Shown here in pieces: positions 44,345-52,408 of a DNA stretch of 64,000 nt. Position 1 is the first letter of the stretch. Each line of letters starts with the position of its first letter. A program made the position numbers and the translations under genes. This DNA is from Parapedobacter deserti (lineage in GTDB: Bacteria; Bacteroidota; Bacteroidia; Sphingobacteriales; Sphingobacteriaceae): the NCBI RefSeq assembly GCF_042646065.1, contig NZ_JBHRTA010000003.1:131449-195448 (forward strand), in the 5' to 3' direction. The notes beneath the pieces are model-generated. The model had not been told where the DNA came from. It did no database searches and worked only from the letters and a program-made list of their open reading frames with translations.

Positions 44345-46651
44345 ATGACAATCATGAAGATATATAACCAACAGCTCTGTTTTTTAATTGGCCTGATGTG
44401 CCTAGCAATAGGTGTAAAGCCCGTATGCGCCCAACAAGATCAAAACGATATGGACCGTTTTATCAATGACTTGATGAGTCAAATGACCGTAGCGGAGAAG
44501 ATTGGCCAGCTCAATCTGGTCACGGCCGGAGAAGCGGTGACCGGATCGGTGGTCAGCACTGACGTGGAGTCAAAAATCAAAGCCGGAAAGATCGGTGGAA
44601 TCTTCAGCATGAGCACCCCACAACGTATCCGCGCCGCTCAGGAGCTGGCCGTTAACCATTCCCGGCTTAAAATTCCGATCATTTTCGGGATGGACGTCAT
44701 CCATGGCTATAAAACCATTTTTCCTATTCCGCTGGGGCTTGCGGCCACCTGGGATATGGAACTGATCCAAGAGACCGCCCGTATCGCCGCCGAGGAGGCT
44801 TCGGCTGATGGACTTAACTGGACATTTTCGCCCATGGTTGACGTCTCGCGCGATCCGCGATGGGGGCGTATATCCGAAGGAAGCGGCGAGGATACGTACC
44901 TCGGCTCACGCATCGCGGAAGCCATGGTGCGGGGCTATCAAGGGAAAGACCTTACCGCTCACAATACGCTGATGGCCTGCGTCAAGCACTTTGCGCTGTA
45001 CGGCGCGGCTGAAGCGGGACGCGACTACAATACCACGGACATGAGCTTGCACCGTATGTATAACGAGTACCTGCCTCCCTATAAGGCGGCTATCGATGCC
45101 GGTGCAGGCAGCGTGATGACCGCTTTTAACGACATTAACGGCGTGCCTGCCACGGCAAATAAGTGGCTGATGACCGACGTGCTGCGCAAGCAGTGGGGTT
45201 TCGATGGTTTTGTCGTGACGGATTATACGGCAGTAAATGAACTTATCGACCACGGACTGGGCGATTTGCAGGAAGTGTCCGCACTATCGCTAAAAGCTGG
45301 AGTGGAAATGGATATGGTGGGCGAGGGATTCCTGACCACCTTGCAGCAATCGCTGGACGAAGGTAAAGTGAGCGAGGAGGAGATTGACCGGGCGTGCCGC
45401 CTGGTGCTGGAAGCCAAGTATAAACTCGGATTGTTTGAAGACCCCTTCCGTTATTGCGATGAGAGCCGGGCCAAGGAAGCGATCCTTAATCCGGGGCACT
45501 TAGCCAAAGCGCGCGAAGCAGCGGGCAAGTCGTTTGTGCTGTTGAAAAACGAAGGACAGGTACTGCCCCTTAAAAAGCAGGGGACGGTGGCGTTGATCGG
45601 GCCACTGGCCAACACCGGGGCCAACATGCCGGGGACATGGAGCGTAAGTGCCGACCTCGATAACACGCCCTCCTTGTTGGAAGGGATGCGTTCGGCTTTG
45701 GGCGATCAGGTGAAGATTGTTCATCATCAGGGGTCGAACTTATTGGAAGATGCTGCATATCAGGAGCGAGCCACGATGTTCGGACGCACCATACCCCGCG
45801 ATGAACGACCTGAAGCGGAGGTGCTTGCGGAAGCCTTAGCAATTGCCAATCAAGCCGATGTGGTCGTGGCCGCTTTAGGCGAAAGCTCCGAGATGAGCGG
45901 CGAAAGTTCCAGTCGCGTTGATTTGAATATCCCCGCCGTGCAGCAACGGCTGTTGGCCGGATTGCTGCAAACCGGTAAACCCGTGGTGCTGGTCTTGTTT
46001 ACCGGGCGTCCGCTGACACTCACCTGGGAGGATGAGCAGGTACCTGCCATCCTTAATGTATGGTTTGGCGGCACCGAAACCGGCAAGGCCGTGGCTGATG
46101 TGCTTTTCGGCGATGTCAATCCATCAGGCAAGCTGCCAGCCACGTTCCCCCAGCATGTGGGACAAGTGCCGTTGTATTACAGCCATAAAAACACCGGACG
46201 ACCGTTGGCTGAGGGGCAGTGGTTTGAAAAGTTCCGATCCAACTACCTCGATGTGACCAACGAGCCGTTGTATCCCTTCGGCTATGGATTAAGCTATACC
46301 AGCTTTGGCTATGGCGAGCTGACGCTTAGTAGCGCCGAGTTGTCCCGCGGTGGCAAGCTGCAGGTAAGTGTACAGGTAACCAATACCGGCAATTATGCCG
46401 GTGAGGAGGTCGTGCAACTATACATCCGTGATTTGGTCGGGTCGGTTACCCGGCCTGTTAAGGAGCTGAAGGCATTCCGGAAAATCCGGCTGGAGCCAGG
46501 CCAGTCACAGGAGGTGGTTTTCGACCTGACGGAAGAGGATCTGAAGTTTTACAATGCCGAGCTGGAGCATGTGGCGGAAGCCGGCGAGTTCGCCGTTTTC
46601 GTCGGCACCAACTCCCGCGATGTTCAAGAAAAGCGGTTTACGCTGAAGTGA
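44345..46651 (+). CDS. GH3 beta-glucosidase (BglX-like)
   Basis: 768 residues, the normal length for the three-domain periplasmic form. Signal peptide to about residue 30. The N-terminal (beta/alpha) domain has MTVAEKIGQLNLVTAGE, IFGMDVIHGYKTIFPIPLG, DPRWGRISEGSGEDTYL and the nucleophile in FVVTDYTAVNELIDHG (Asp about 293). The alpha/beta sandwich domain carries AGKSFVLLKNEGQVLPL and AALGESSEMSGESSSR, and a C-terminal FN3-like domain has VQVTNTGNYAGEEVVQLYIRD. It probably releases glucose from sophoro-oligosaccharides made by the GH144 enzyme. Its 3' end overlaps the convergent esterase gene by 14 bases. Confidence 0.94.
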   Translation: MTIMKIYNQQLCFLIGLMCLAIGVKPVCAQQDQNDMDRFINDLMSQMTVAEKIGQLNLVTAGEAVTGSVVSTDVESKIKAGKIGGIFSMSTPQRIRAAQELAVNHSRLKIPIIFGMDVIHGYKTIFPIPLGLAATWDMELIQETARIAAEEASADGLNWTFSPMVDVSRDPRWGRISEGSGEDTYLGSRIAEAMVRGYQGKDLTAHNTLMACVKHFALYGAAEAGRDYNTTDMSLHRMYNEYLPPYKAAIDAGAGSVMTAFNDINGVPATANKWLMTDVLRKQWGFDGFVVTDYTAVNELIDHGLGDLQEVSALSLKAGVEMDMVGEGFLTTLQQSLDEGKVSEEEIDRACRLVLEAKYKLGLFEDPFRYCDESRAKEAILNPGHLAKAREAAGKSFVLLKNEGQVLPLKKQGTVALIGPLANTGANMPGTWSVSADLDNTPSLLEGMRSALGDQVKIVHHQGSNLLEDAAYQERATMFGRTIPRDERPEAEVLAEALAIANQADVVVAALGESSEMSGESSSRVDLNIPAVQQRLLAGLLQTGKPVVLVLFTGRPLTLTWEDEQVPAILNVWFGGTETGKAVADVLFGDVNPSGKLPATFPQHVGQVPLYYSHKNTGRPLAEGQWFEKFRSNYLDVTNEPLYPFGYGLSYTSFGYGELTLSSAELSRGGKLQVSVQVTNTGNYAGEEVVQLYIRDLVGSVTRPVKELKAFRKIRLEPGQSQEVVFDLTEEDLKFYNAELEHVAEAGEFAVFVGTNSRDVQEKRFTLK

Positions 46652-47267
46652 ACACAAACTCGTTTGCGAGCAATGTCTCATCAGCACTGATGCTGTGGGG
46701 TTTGCCGGGATAAATCTCCAGCTTGACGTTTGCGCCGAGGCCACGGAGTATTTCGGCGCTCTCTTCGATGCGGTGTAAGGGTACGTGCGGGTCTTCATCA
46801 CCTGCGGTTAAGAGGATGGATGTACCGCCGAAATCACCGCTGTAATTCATTGCATTCAGCGTTTTCCCGATCAGTCCACCGGTAAACGCCACCACGCCAC
46901 CGTAACGCTTTGCGTGACGAGCAACGTATTCAACGGCGAGGCACGCGCCCTGGGAAAAACCCACGAAATACACCTGCTCCGTAGGAATGCCAAGCTTGAC
47001 AGTTTCGGCCACCGCGTCGTCTACCAGCGCTAATGCCGAGTCCAATGCTGGCTGATTGTCAGCGATCTCCGCAAGAAAGCTGTAGGGATACCACGAGTTG
47101 TTGGTGGCCTGAGGTGCCAGCAATAAGGTATCTTCCAGCTGGAGATGATTCCGCAGGGAGAGCATGCCCTGCCCGGTGCTGCCCCGGCCATGAAGCAGCA
47201 CCACAGCTTTTTGGGCTTGTGCAGCCAAATTGCCGGCTTGGATGATTTGTTTATCGTGTGTGTACAT
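46638..47267 (-). CDS. Alpha/beta-hydrolase carboxylesterase (PF02230, MhqD-like)
   Basis: 209 residues, no signal peptide. The phospholipase/carboxylesterase family pattern is present: KAVVLLHGRGSTGQGML, LAPQATNNSWYPYSFL, the nucleophile elbow VYFVGFSQGACLAVEY (Ser about 113), ILLTAGDEDPHVPLHRIEES with the Asp, and YPGKPHSIS with the His. It lies four bases after a ring-cleaving dioxygenase gene on the same strand. The same pair (MhqO dioxygenase and MhqD hydrolase) is known from quinone and aldehyde resistance in Bacillus, so a detoxification role is likely. Not related to the glucan locus upstream, with which it is convergent. Confidence 0.85.
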   Translation of the reverse strand: MYTHDKQIIQAGNLAAQAQKAVVLLHGRGSTGQGMLSLRNHLQLEDTLLLAPQATNNSWYPYSFLAEIADNQPALDSALALVDDAVAETVKLGIPTEQVYFVGFSQGACLAVEYVARHAKRYGGVVAFTGGLIGKTLNAMNYSGDFGGTSILLTAGDEDPHVPLHRIEESAEILRGLGANVKLEIYPGKPHSISADETLLANEFVFTSA

Positions 47268-47271
47268 GGCG

Positions 47272-48210
47272 TTAATTTAATTTCGGTAAAACACTTTCTA
47301 TCTTGTTTCGATACCCTTCGTATTGCGGGGGCAGTTTCAGACCGGTGCCCAGCTCGGCTACTGATTCATCGGTGGCAAAGCCTGGATTGTCTGTGGCGAT
47401 CTCGAATAGGACACCGCCCGGTTCGCGAAAATACAGTGAATAAAAGTAATTGCGGTCGATCTTTTCGGTAATATTGAGCCCTTGGGCGATGACCTTTTCC
47501 CGGAAATGCATCAAACTGGGCTCGTCTTGCACACGGAATGCGACGTGGTGCACAGACCCGCCGGCTACCAAACCGATGCTTTCGCCCGGAGCCTCTACGA
47601 TGTCCACAATGTTTGCATGCGCTACCGTATCTGTAGCAAAGCGGAAGCGGTTTACCTCCTGCTCTTGCAAACCATAGCCGAATACATCGGTAAGAATGCG
47701 GGCAGTGGATTCATGCTTGCTGGTTGTGATGGTGATGTGGTGGAATCCGCGGGTTGCATGCTCAGTCTTTACCTCGGCCGTTTCCCAGGGTGTACGCGTA
47801 TCGGCCTTCTTCGGAACGGTCAGTTCCAGCTTAAGGCCGTCCGGATCAATAAACGACAGGTACTGTTCGCCGAACTTCTCCGACACATTGTTATATATCA
47901 TGTTGTTGGCTTCCAGTCGCTCTTTCCAGAAATCAAGGCTCCCTTCAGGCACGGCATAGCCGATTTCGGTCACTTGCTGAGTTCCCCGGCGTCCCTGACG
48001 TACGCGGTTGCCCCATGGAAAGAATGTAAGAATCGTGCCCGGCGTTCCGGACTCGTTGCCGAAATAGAAGTGGTAAGTTTCCGGATCGTCGAAATTGACG
48101 GTTTTCTTGACCAACCGTAGCCCTAACACGCGACTGTAAAAATCGTGATTGCGTTTGGCATCTCCTGCTATCGCAGTGATGTGATGTATACCAAGGATTT
48201 TGTTTTCCAT
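47272..48210 (-). CDS. VOC-family ring-cleaving dioxygenase (MhqO/MhqA-like)
   Basis: 312 residues, two-module vicinal-oxygen-chelate protein. Module 1 starts ILGIHHITAIAGDAKRNHDF with YHFYFGNESGTPGTILTFFP and EQYLSFIDPDGLKLEL. Module 2 starts TRGFHHITITTSKHESTARI with GGSVHHVAFRVQDEPSLM and REPGGVLFEIATDNPGF. The His/His/Glu metal ligands are visible (HHIT, VHHVAF, LFEI). Homologues open catechol or hydroquinone rings. First gene of a two-gene operon with the esterase. A TACCTTTG promoter element lies 26 bases upstream of the start, and a Crp/Fnr-type regulator is divergent. Confidence 0.88.
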   Translation of the reverse strand: MENKILGIHHITAIAGDAKRNHDFYSRVLGLRLVKKTVNFDDPETYHFYFGNESGTPGTILTFFPWGNRVRQGRRGTQQVTEIGYAVPEGSLDFWKERLEANNMIYNNVSEKFGEQYLSFIDPDGLKLELTVPKKADTRTPWETAEVKTEHATRGFHHITITTSKHESTARILTDVFGYGLQEQEVNRFRFATDTVAHANIVDIVEAPGESIGLVAGGSVHHVAFRVQDEPSLMHFREKVIAQGLNITEKIDRNYFYSLYFREPGGVLFEIATDNPGFATDESVAELGTGLKLPPQYEGYRNKIESVLPKLN

Positions 48211-48235
48211 GATGCCCTCTCTTTTGTTGTTGATA

Positions 48236-48243
48236 CAAAGGTA
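48236..48243 (-). promoter_or_regulatory. Bacteroidota -7 promoter element for the dioxygenase operon
   Basis: On the minus strand TACCTTTG, an exact match to TAnnTTTG, 26 bases before the dioxygenase start. The expected TTTG at -33 is only poorly matched (AATG at 20-base spacing), so an activator may be needed. The divergent Crp/Fnr gene begins about 107 bases away, in the same control region. Confidence 0.5.
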
Positions 48244-48350
48244 CGACAGCCGGTTTCTTGGTGCATTAACCTAAGACAAGAAAAGGAGGCAATATTTTGA
48301 GCGCTTAAATATCATCAATAATGTTTAAGTTTGTTCAGCGAAGGTTGCTT

Positions 48351-48935
48351 ATGTTTTCCACCATCAATGACTACGTAAACCGTTGTGGCAGGTTTTCCCC
48401 GGAGGAAATCACCACATTCAACAGCTTGTTGAAGCCCCGGTTGGTAAAGCGGAAGCAGTTGCTGCTTCGAGAGGGTGAGGTGTGCGATTTCGAAGCATAC
48501 ATTGTCAAAGGCTGTATACGCACCTACTATATCGATGAGAATGGAAGCGAAGTAAACCTGCAGTTTGCCGTGGAAGATTGGTGGGTGAGCGATATCGGCA
48601 GTTTCCATGAACATAAGCCCAGCCTTCAATATATTGAAGCGGTGGAAGACAGCGAGTTGCTAATCCTTAATCCGGCACGAAAAGAGGAGCTGCTGGCGCG
48701 TGTGCCTCAGTTTGAGCGGGTATTCCGGTTAATGGTGCAGCGCCATTTGGCAGCATTAGAGCACCGGCTTATTCGTACCATCGCGCATAACGCTGAGACA
48801 CGTTACCTGGAGTTCGTGAAGCAGTATCCTAAAACTGCTCAGCGCGTGCCCCAGCATTATATCGCCGCTTATCTTGGTGTAACCCCCGAATTTCTCAGTA
48901 AGGTGCGGAAACGCTTAGCCACACGAAAAGACTGA
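48351..48935 (+). CDS. Crp/Fnr-family transcriptional regulator
   Basis: 194 residues from ATG 48351 (an ATG 30 bases upstream is also possible). An N-terminal cyclic-nucleotide-binding-like beta domain (LVKRKQLLLREGEVCDFEAY, VKGCIRTYYIDENGSEVNL) is followed by a long dimer helix and a short C-terminal HTH (VPQHYIAAYLGVTPEFLSKV). No Cys cluster for iron-sulfur is seen, and cAMP residues are not obvious, so the signal is unknown. This is the usual short Bacteroidota type. It is divergent from the dioxygenase-esterase operon and may control it. Confidence 0.9.
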   Translation: MFSTINDYVNRCGRFSPEEITTFNSLLKPRLVKRKQLLLREGEVCDFEAYIVKGCIRTYYIDENGSEVNLQFAVEDWWVSDIGSFHEHKPSLQYIEAVEDSELLILNPARKEELLARVPQFERVFRLMVQRHLAALEHRLIRTIAHNAETRYLEFVKQYPKTAQRVPQHYIAAYLGVTPEFLSKVRKRLATRKD

Positions 48936-48999
48936 AAAGGCGTAAAATCGTTGAGGTGACCGGTGTGCGTATAAGCGAAAGGCTGAATCTCAGTTTATA

Positions 49000-49205
49000 T
49001 ATAAAAAAACGGCATTAAGCGATTTGCTTGATGCCGTTTCAAAAAATAAACAAATAGGTTTATAATTGGTTAGTGCGTTTCTCCCAGTTTTGAGACGTGG
49101 TGGTCTTGCCATCAACTTAAGTTTACAATATCGAGTAATTAACGATTCACTTACTTTCTCAAACCCGGCCAAAGATGTGTGAATCAATTCATTTTCCCCT
49201 CTGTG
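49000..49205 (-). ncRNA. Candidate small RNA (or small-protein transcript), about 200 nt
   Basis: A complete small transcription unit in a 441-base gap: a good promoter at 49210-49240, predicted start near 49203, and a hairpin terminator with a T-run at 49003-49039. The RNA would contain long-range pairing (a GTTTGAGA segment with TCTCAAAAC, spanning about 75 nt) and several local stems (TGAA-TTCA, ATCG-CGAT, AACTTAAGTT). A 65-codon frame (48990-49187) exists but begins with TTG, ends inside the terminator and resembles no family, so noncoding is preferred. It is not SRP RNA, tmRNA or RNase P by the motifs I know. A 6S-like RNA has the right size but I cannot confirm it. Confidence 0.4.
49003..49039 (-). 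terminator. Rho-independent terminator on the minus strand
   Basis: AAACGGCAT (49007-49015) pairs with ATGCCGTTT (49031-49039), extended by TAAGC with GCTTG around a five-base loop. On the minus strand the stem is followed by seven T (49003-49009). It closes the candidate small transcript and has no T-run for + strand genes such as the Crp/Fnr gene. Confidence 0.82.
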
Positions 49206-49209
49206 GCTA

Positions 49210-49240
49210 CAAACGTAGGAATATAAATCAGCAATGCAAA
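49210..49240 (-). promoter_or_regulatory. Full Bacteroidota promoter driving the small transcript
   Basis: On the minus strand TTTG (49240-49237), a 19-base spacer and TACGTTTG (49217-49210), an exact match to TTTG-N19/20-TAnnTTTG. No annotated protein gene lies directly downstream; transcription would end at the terminator near 49003. One of the best promoter matches in the window. Confidence 0.68.
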
Positions 49241-49257
49241 CTTTTTTTTAAAAATAA

Positions 49258-49273
49258 GTGAGTAAACACTCAC
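49258..49273. promoter_or_regulatory. Perfect 6-4-6 palindrome (TetR-type operator look) next to a -7 element
   Basis: GTGAGT-AAAC-ACTCAC, a perfect inverted repeat of the shape often bound by TetR-family dimers. A + strand TATTTTTGC (49278-49286), a perfect TAnnTTTG match, follows five bases later, so the palindrome occupies the promoter spacer region. No TetR-type regulator is encoded nearby, and a hairpin terminator follows at 49315. Confidence 0.5.
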
Positions 49274-49314
49274 GAAATATTTTTGCTTTATCCTTTTAGC
49301 AGGCCAAGGCGACT

Positions 49315-49349
49315 AAAAAGCGTGTAGAAATAATTTTTACGCGCTTTTT
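49315..49349. terminator. Bidirectional terminator hairpin downstream of the S9 peptidase gene
   Basis: A 16-bp stem, 49315-49330 with 49334-49349, two G-U pairs and a three-base loop (TAA), with A/T runs on both sides. It lies 28 bases beyond the peptidase stop, so it serves that gene, and it could also stop + strand transcription from the palindromic promoter after only about 58 nt. Confidence 0.8.
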
Positions 49350-49376
49350 ACCGGTATGCAGCTGTGAGAGAAAGTG

Positions 49377-52277
49377 TTAAAATGCCCGATCTTCCAGGTG
49401 TTTTTCCATATCCATCAGATCGATGCCACGTGCCCACCAATCCGGTGCTGGCTCGGCTTTGAGGTGATGATCAAAAAATTCCAACATCCGCACCGCATAA
49501 TCTTTCTTGTTTGGATCTTTTGCAATGCCATGATTTTCGCCCTTATAAGTGATCATGACGACCGGTTTGTTGAGTCGACGCAGGCCATTGTAGTATTCGA
49601 TGCCTTGCGTATAATCCACCGCGCCATCCTTGTCGTTGTGCAGAAGAAGAAGGGGTGTTTGCACCTGCTTGATGTAATAAATGGGCGAATTGCGGGTAAA
49701 GGCCTCCCAATTGTCCCAATATCCGGGACTGAGCCGGCCTTGGCTGGCCTCGAATATAGGTTGGTTGGTGCTACCGCTGTTCCAATAAATCAGGCTATAC
49801 ATACTGATCATGTTGGTGAGCGGGGCGCCGGCTGCTGCTGCTTTAAATATATTTGTCTGGGTGATGAGAAAAGAGGTCTGGTAACCACCCCACGAGTGGC
49901 CATGAATGGCAACATTGCTGCTATCTACGATACCTGTTGCGATGGCCGCATTAACCGCTGGGATGACGCAGGCGACCGCTGACATACCTGGGTCGTTGAG
50001 CCTGTACTTGATGTCAGGCATCAACACCGCATAACCATTGCTGGTATACACCGCGCGGTTAAAACCCCCACCGGGAAAAGCGGGCATAGCATAATTGTTT
50101 AGTCCTTGCGTCAAACGCTCATAAATATAGGTGATAGTAGGGTATTGCTTACCCTCTTCGTAGCCGGCTGGCAAATACAGCGCCGCTTGAAGTGTGTCTC
50201 CGTGGCCGCTCACGTATTCAATGAGCCGAACTCCTGCCGACCATGCGTATTGTTCTTGGTCGGGGGTGTTGGCGGTCAACTGTTTGGCCTCGTTCAGGCT
50301 GGCACTGGTGCTTAGAAAAAGCTCCGGCGATTTGGTGCTGTTTTCTTTTGTGAACGAAAATACCGGTTGATACTTCGCTTTGCGTAAGCTACCGTAGCTG
50401 TGGTCGTCTATAAACAAGATATTCAGGTCAGTCTTGCCTGCATTCAGCAAGGCGATGCCGGCTTGCTTCGTAGCGTCATTGAAAACGCCGAAGTACTGGG
50501 GCTTTCGTAAATCGATTGCTTTATCGTCTGGATAAAGGCTATATGCTCCCATCACGCGCAGCTTTTTTTGCTTCCAGTTGTCAGAGAGCGATACAGCCTG
50601 TTTTCCGTCTGCAGCGATGCGCCACAGGTCGTAGTTGTCTCGGATGAGGACGTAACGCGAGTCTTCCGACCAGCCGAAATGCGGGGTGGCAGGTTTGATC
50701 ACGTTGTGGTCGTCTGTTTCGTTTACAAACGAGGCGTCGAGCAGAGCCGTGAGGTGAAAAGTTTGCTTTTTCTCAAGGTCGAAGGAATAAAACTCGCCGT
50801 CTTGATAGTAGCTGATTAGTTTGCCATTCGGAGCGAAAGGTAAGCTACGGGCTGCCGATTGGTAATATTTTTTCAGCAACAAGTGTTTTGTGCCGTTTTT
50901 TGGGTCAATTGAGTAGACGTCAACATAGGTTTGTCCGTCTAAACTGTTGTTCAGCTCATACGGTGTATAGTCGTAGCCCAATGCATAAAGTTGCTTCGGC
51001 CCTATGGTTACGTTGCGCATATTGCTATCGGCCAGTTGCACAAAACGGTTGTCGGCCACGTGATATGCCGCTGCGAAGCTAAAATTTTTGTCGCGTTGCT
51101 GTTGTACCTGCTGGGCTGATTGCAGGCGCTTATCCTGCCAATTCCAGATGATCACATCCGGCTTTTCAATATCATCTTTGGGCTTTGGCTTGGCCGTGGC
51201 GGCGCTTTTTACCGGGCTTGTGGTCGAAGCGTCCTTTTTTGCCAGTCTCGCAGAATCGACAGCAACACTATCTTTGGTTGCCGTTGAATCCGCTCCGTTG
51301 GATTTTTTCTTTTTGTCTTTTTTCTCCAACTTGGCGATGCCGAAGAAAAGCGTGCCCAAGTCATCAGACCAATAGGCCCTGCCGTGTTCGGCGATGCCTT
51401 TTCCCGCAGGAAAGTTTTCGTCATCGACGCCGGAGTAAATGACTTTCTCGGTTTTCTCTCCATTGATGCGGCTGATGCCGATGACGCTGTATACCGGTGT
51501 TTCGTACGTTTCATTTTTGTTCGCTTTTAGCAAGGCGAAGGCGGTACCTTCCTCGTTCCACTGGATGCGGCTGTAGGTAGCTTTGTCATTATCAAGTGCG
51601 ATGGTAATACCGGTGTTCATATCGCGCAGGAATATGCCGTTGCCGTTTTGTTCGTGGGCATCGATGGTATATGCGAGGTACCTGCCATCTTTATTAAAGG
51701 TGTACTCCGCCACGTTGCCCAAGTTGAAATTTTTCTTGCTTGACAAGTGATACAGCAATAGGTCAGCGCCTTTAGGAACGTTTTCGCCTTTTGGAGCGCT
51801 CTCAGGGGCGGCGAAACTGATAGCGATCCACTCAGGTTGTTCGCCTGAGAAGCTGAATGCTTTGATTTTGTCAAATGTTACCTGTTGCGTATCGGGCAGT
51901 GAAACGACATGCAGTTTACTGTAGGCCGGTTTCCTTGACTTACGTGCGGCTTTCGCCGCTGCATCGTTGGGCGATTCGCGGAAGGCAACCCACTTGCCGT
52001 CAGCGCTGAATACCGCAGTGGTAGCGGTGGCGCCGATGGAAAATTCATATTTAGAAGTATCAATGGTATGACGGAGCGTTAGGGAAAGGTCCCCCTCGCT
52101 AGGTCCGGACACCCAAGAAAGCCAATTACCATCGGGAGACAAGGCGGTGTTGCCGGTGCGGATGTACTGCCACGAAGGAATATCCTGCCAGGTAATCGGC
52201 GGTTTTTCCTGTGCAAAAGCCACGGGACCCAGTGCCAGCCCGAGCAAGAACATGCATGCAAAAAGTTTTTTATTCAT
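49377..52277 (-). CDS. S9-family (prolyl oligopeptidase/DPP-like) secreted peptidase
   Basis: 966 residues with signal peptide MNKKLFACMFLLGLALGPVAFAQ. The first two thirds are a beta-propeller of WD/PD40-like strands (ALSPDGNWLSWVSGP, AVFSADGKWVAFRESPN, FGWSEDSRYVLIRD). The C-terminal alpha/beta hydrolase has the nucleophile elbow AIHGHSWGGYQTSF (Ser about 795), the Asp in LLHNDKDGAVDY and the His in YKGENHGIAKD. A Lys/Ala/Ser-rich insertion (about residues 315-370, KKDKKKKSNGADST) interrupts the propeller and looks unstructured. It degrades peptides in the periplasm or outside. Single-gene unit with its own terminator. Confidence 0.92.
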   Translation of the reverse strand: MNKKLFACMFLLGLALGPVAFAQEKPPITWQDIPSWQYIRTGNTALSPDGNWLSWVSGPSEGDLSLTLRHTIDTSKYEFSIGATATTAVFSADGKWVAFRESPNDAAAKAARKSRKPAYSKLHVVSLPDTQQVTFDKIKAFSFSGEQPEWIAISFAAPESAPKGENVPKGADLLLYHLSSKKNFNLGNVAEYTFNKDGRYLAYTIDAHEQNGNGIFLRDMNTGITIALDNDKATYSRIQWNEEGTAFALLKANKNETYETPVYSVIGISRINGEKTEKVIYSGVDDENFPAGKGIAEHGRAYWSDDLGTLFFGIAKLEKKDKKKKSNGADSTATKDSVAVDSARLAKKDASTTSPVKSAATAKPKPKDDIEKPDVIIWNWQDKRLQSAQQVQQQRDKNFSFAAAYHVADNRFVQLADSNMRNVTIGPKQLYALGYDYTPYELNNSLDGQTYVDVYSIDPKNGTKHLLLKKYYQSAARSLPFAPNGKLISYYQDGEFYSFDLEKKQTFHLTALLDASFVNETDDHNVIKPATPHFGWSEDSRYVLIRDNYDLWRIAADGKQAVSLSDNWKQKKLRVMGAYSLYPDDKAIDLRKPQYFGVFNDATKQAGIALLNAGKTDLNILFIDDHSYGSLRKAKYQPVFSFTKENSTKSPELFLSTSASLNEAKQLTANTPDQEQYAWSAGVRLIEYVSGHGDTLQAALYLPAGYEEGKQYPTITYIYERLTQGLNNYAMPAFPGGGFNRAVYTSNGYAVLMPDIKYRLNDPGMSAVACVIPAVNAAIATGIVDSSNVAIHGHSWGGYQTSFLITQTNIFKAAAAGAPLTNMISMYSLIYWNSGSTNQPIFEASQGRLSPGYWDNWEAFTRNSPIYYIKQVQTPLLLLHNDKDGAVDYTQGIEYYNGLRRLNKPVVMITYKGENHGIAKDPNKKDYAVRMLEFFDHHLKAEPAPDWWARGIDLMDMEKHLEDRAF

Positions 52278-52317
52278 TGTGCTTAAGTGGTTATAATAAA
52301 CTAATTGTTGAGTGCAG

Positions 52318-52385
52318 CTAAGGTACGCCTTTTTGCAACTGTTGCCGCTTTCTCACAAGAATGTTAAGCAAAATACCTAAGTTTG
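52318..52385. promoter_or_regulatory. Divergent promoter region of the S9 peptidase and argH
   Basis: On the + strand TAAGTTTG at 52378-52385 matches TAnnTTTG, 24 bases before the argH start. On the minus strand TACCTTAG at 52325-52318 is a one-mismatch -7 element, 41 bases before the peptidase start. Clear -33 TTTG boxes at the right distance are missing on both sides, so the calls rest on the -7 halves only. Confidence 0.4.
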
Positions 52386-52408
52386 GCATGTAATAAAGTT
52401 TGCATGTT

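Noticed and set aside
47482..48120. 212-codon + strand frame opposite the ring-cleaving dioxygenase
   Set aside because: Shadow of the VOC protein, whose two modules and metal ligands are clear.
48990..49187. 65-codon minus-strand frame in the small transcription unit
   Set aside because: TTG start, no family match, last residues fall in the terminator hairpin; a noncoding RNA is favoured, though a small protein cannot be excluded.
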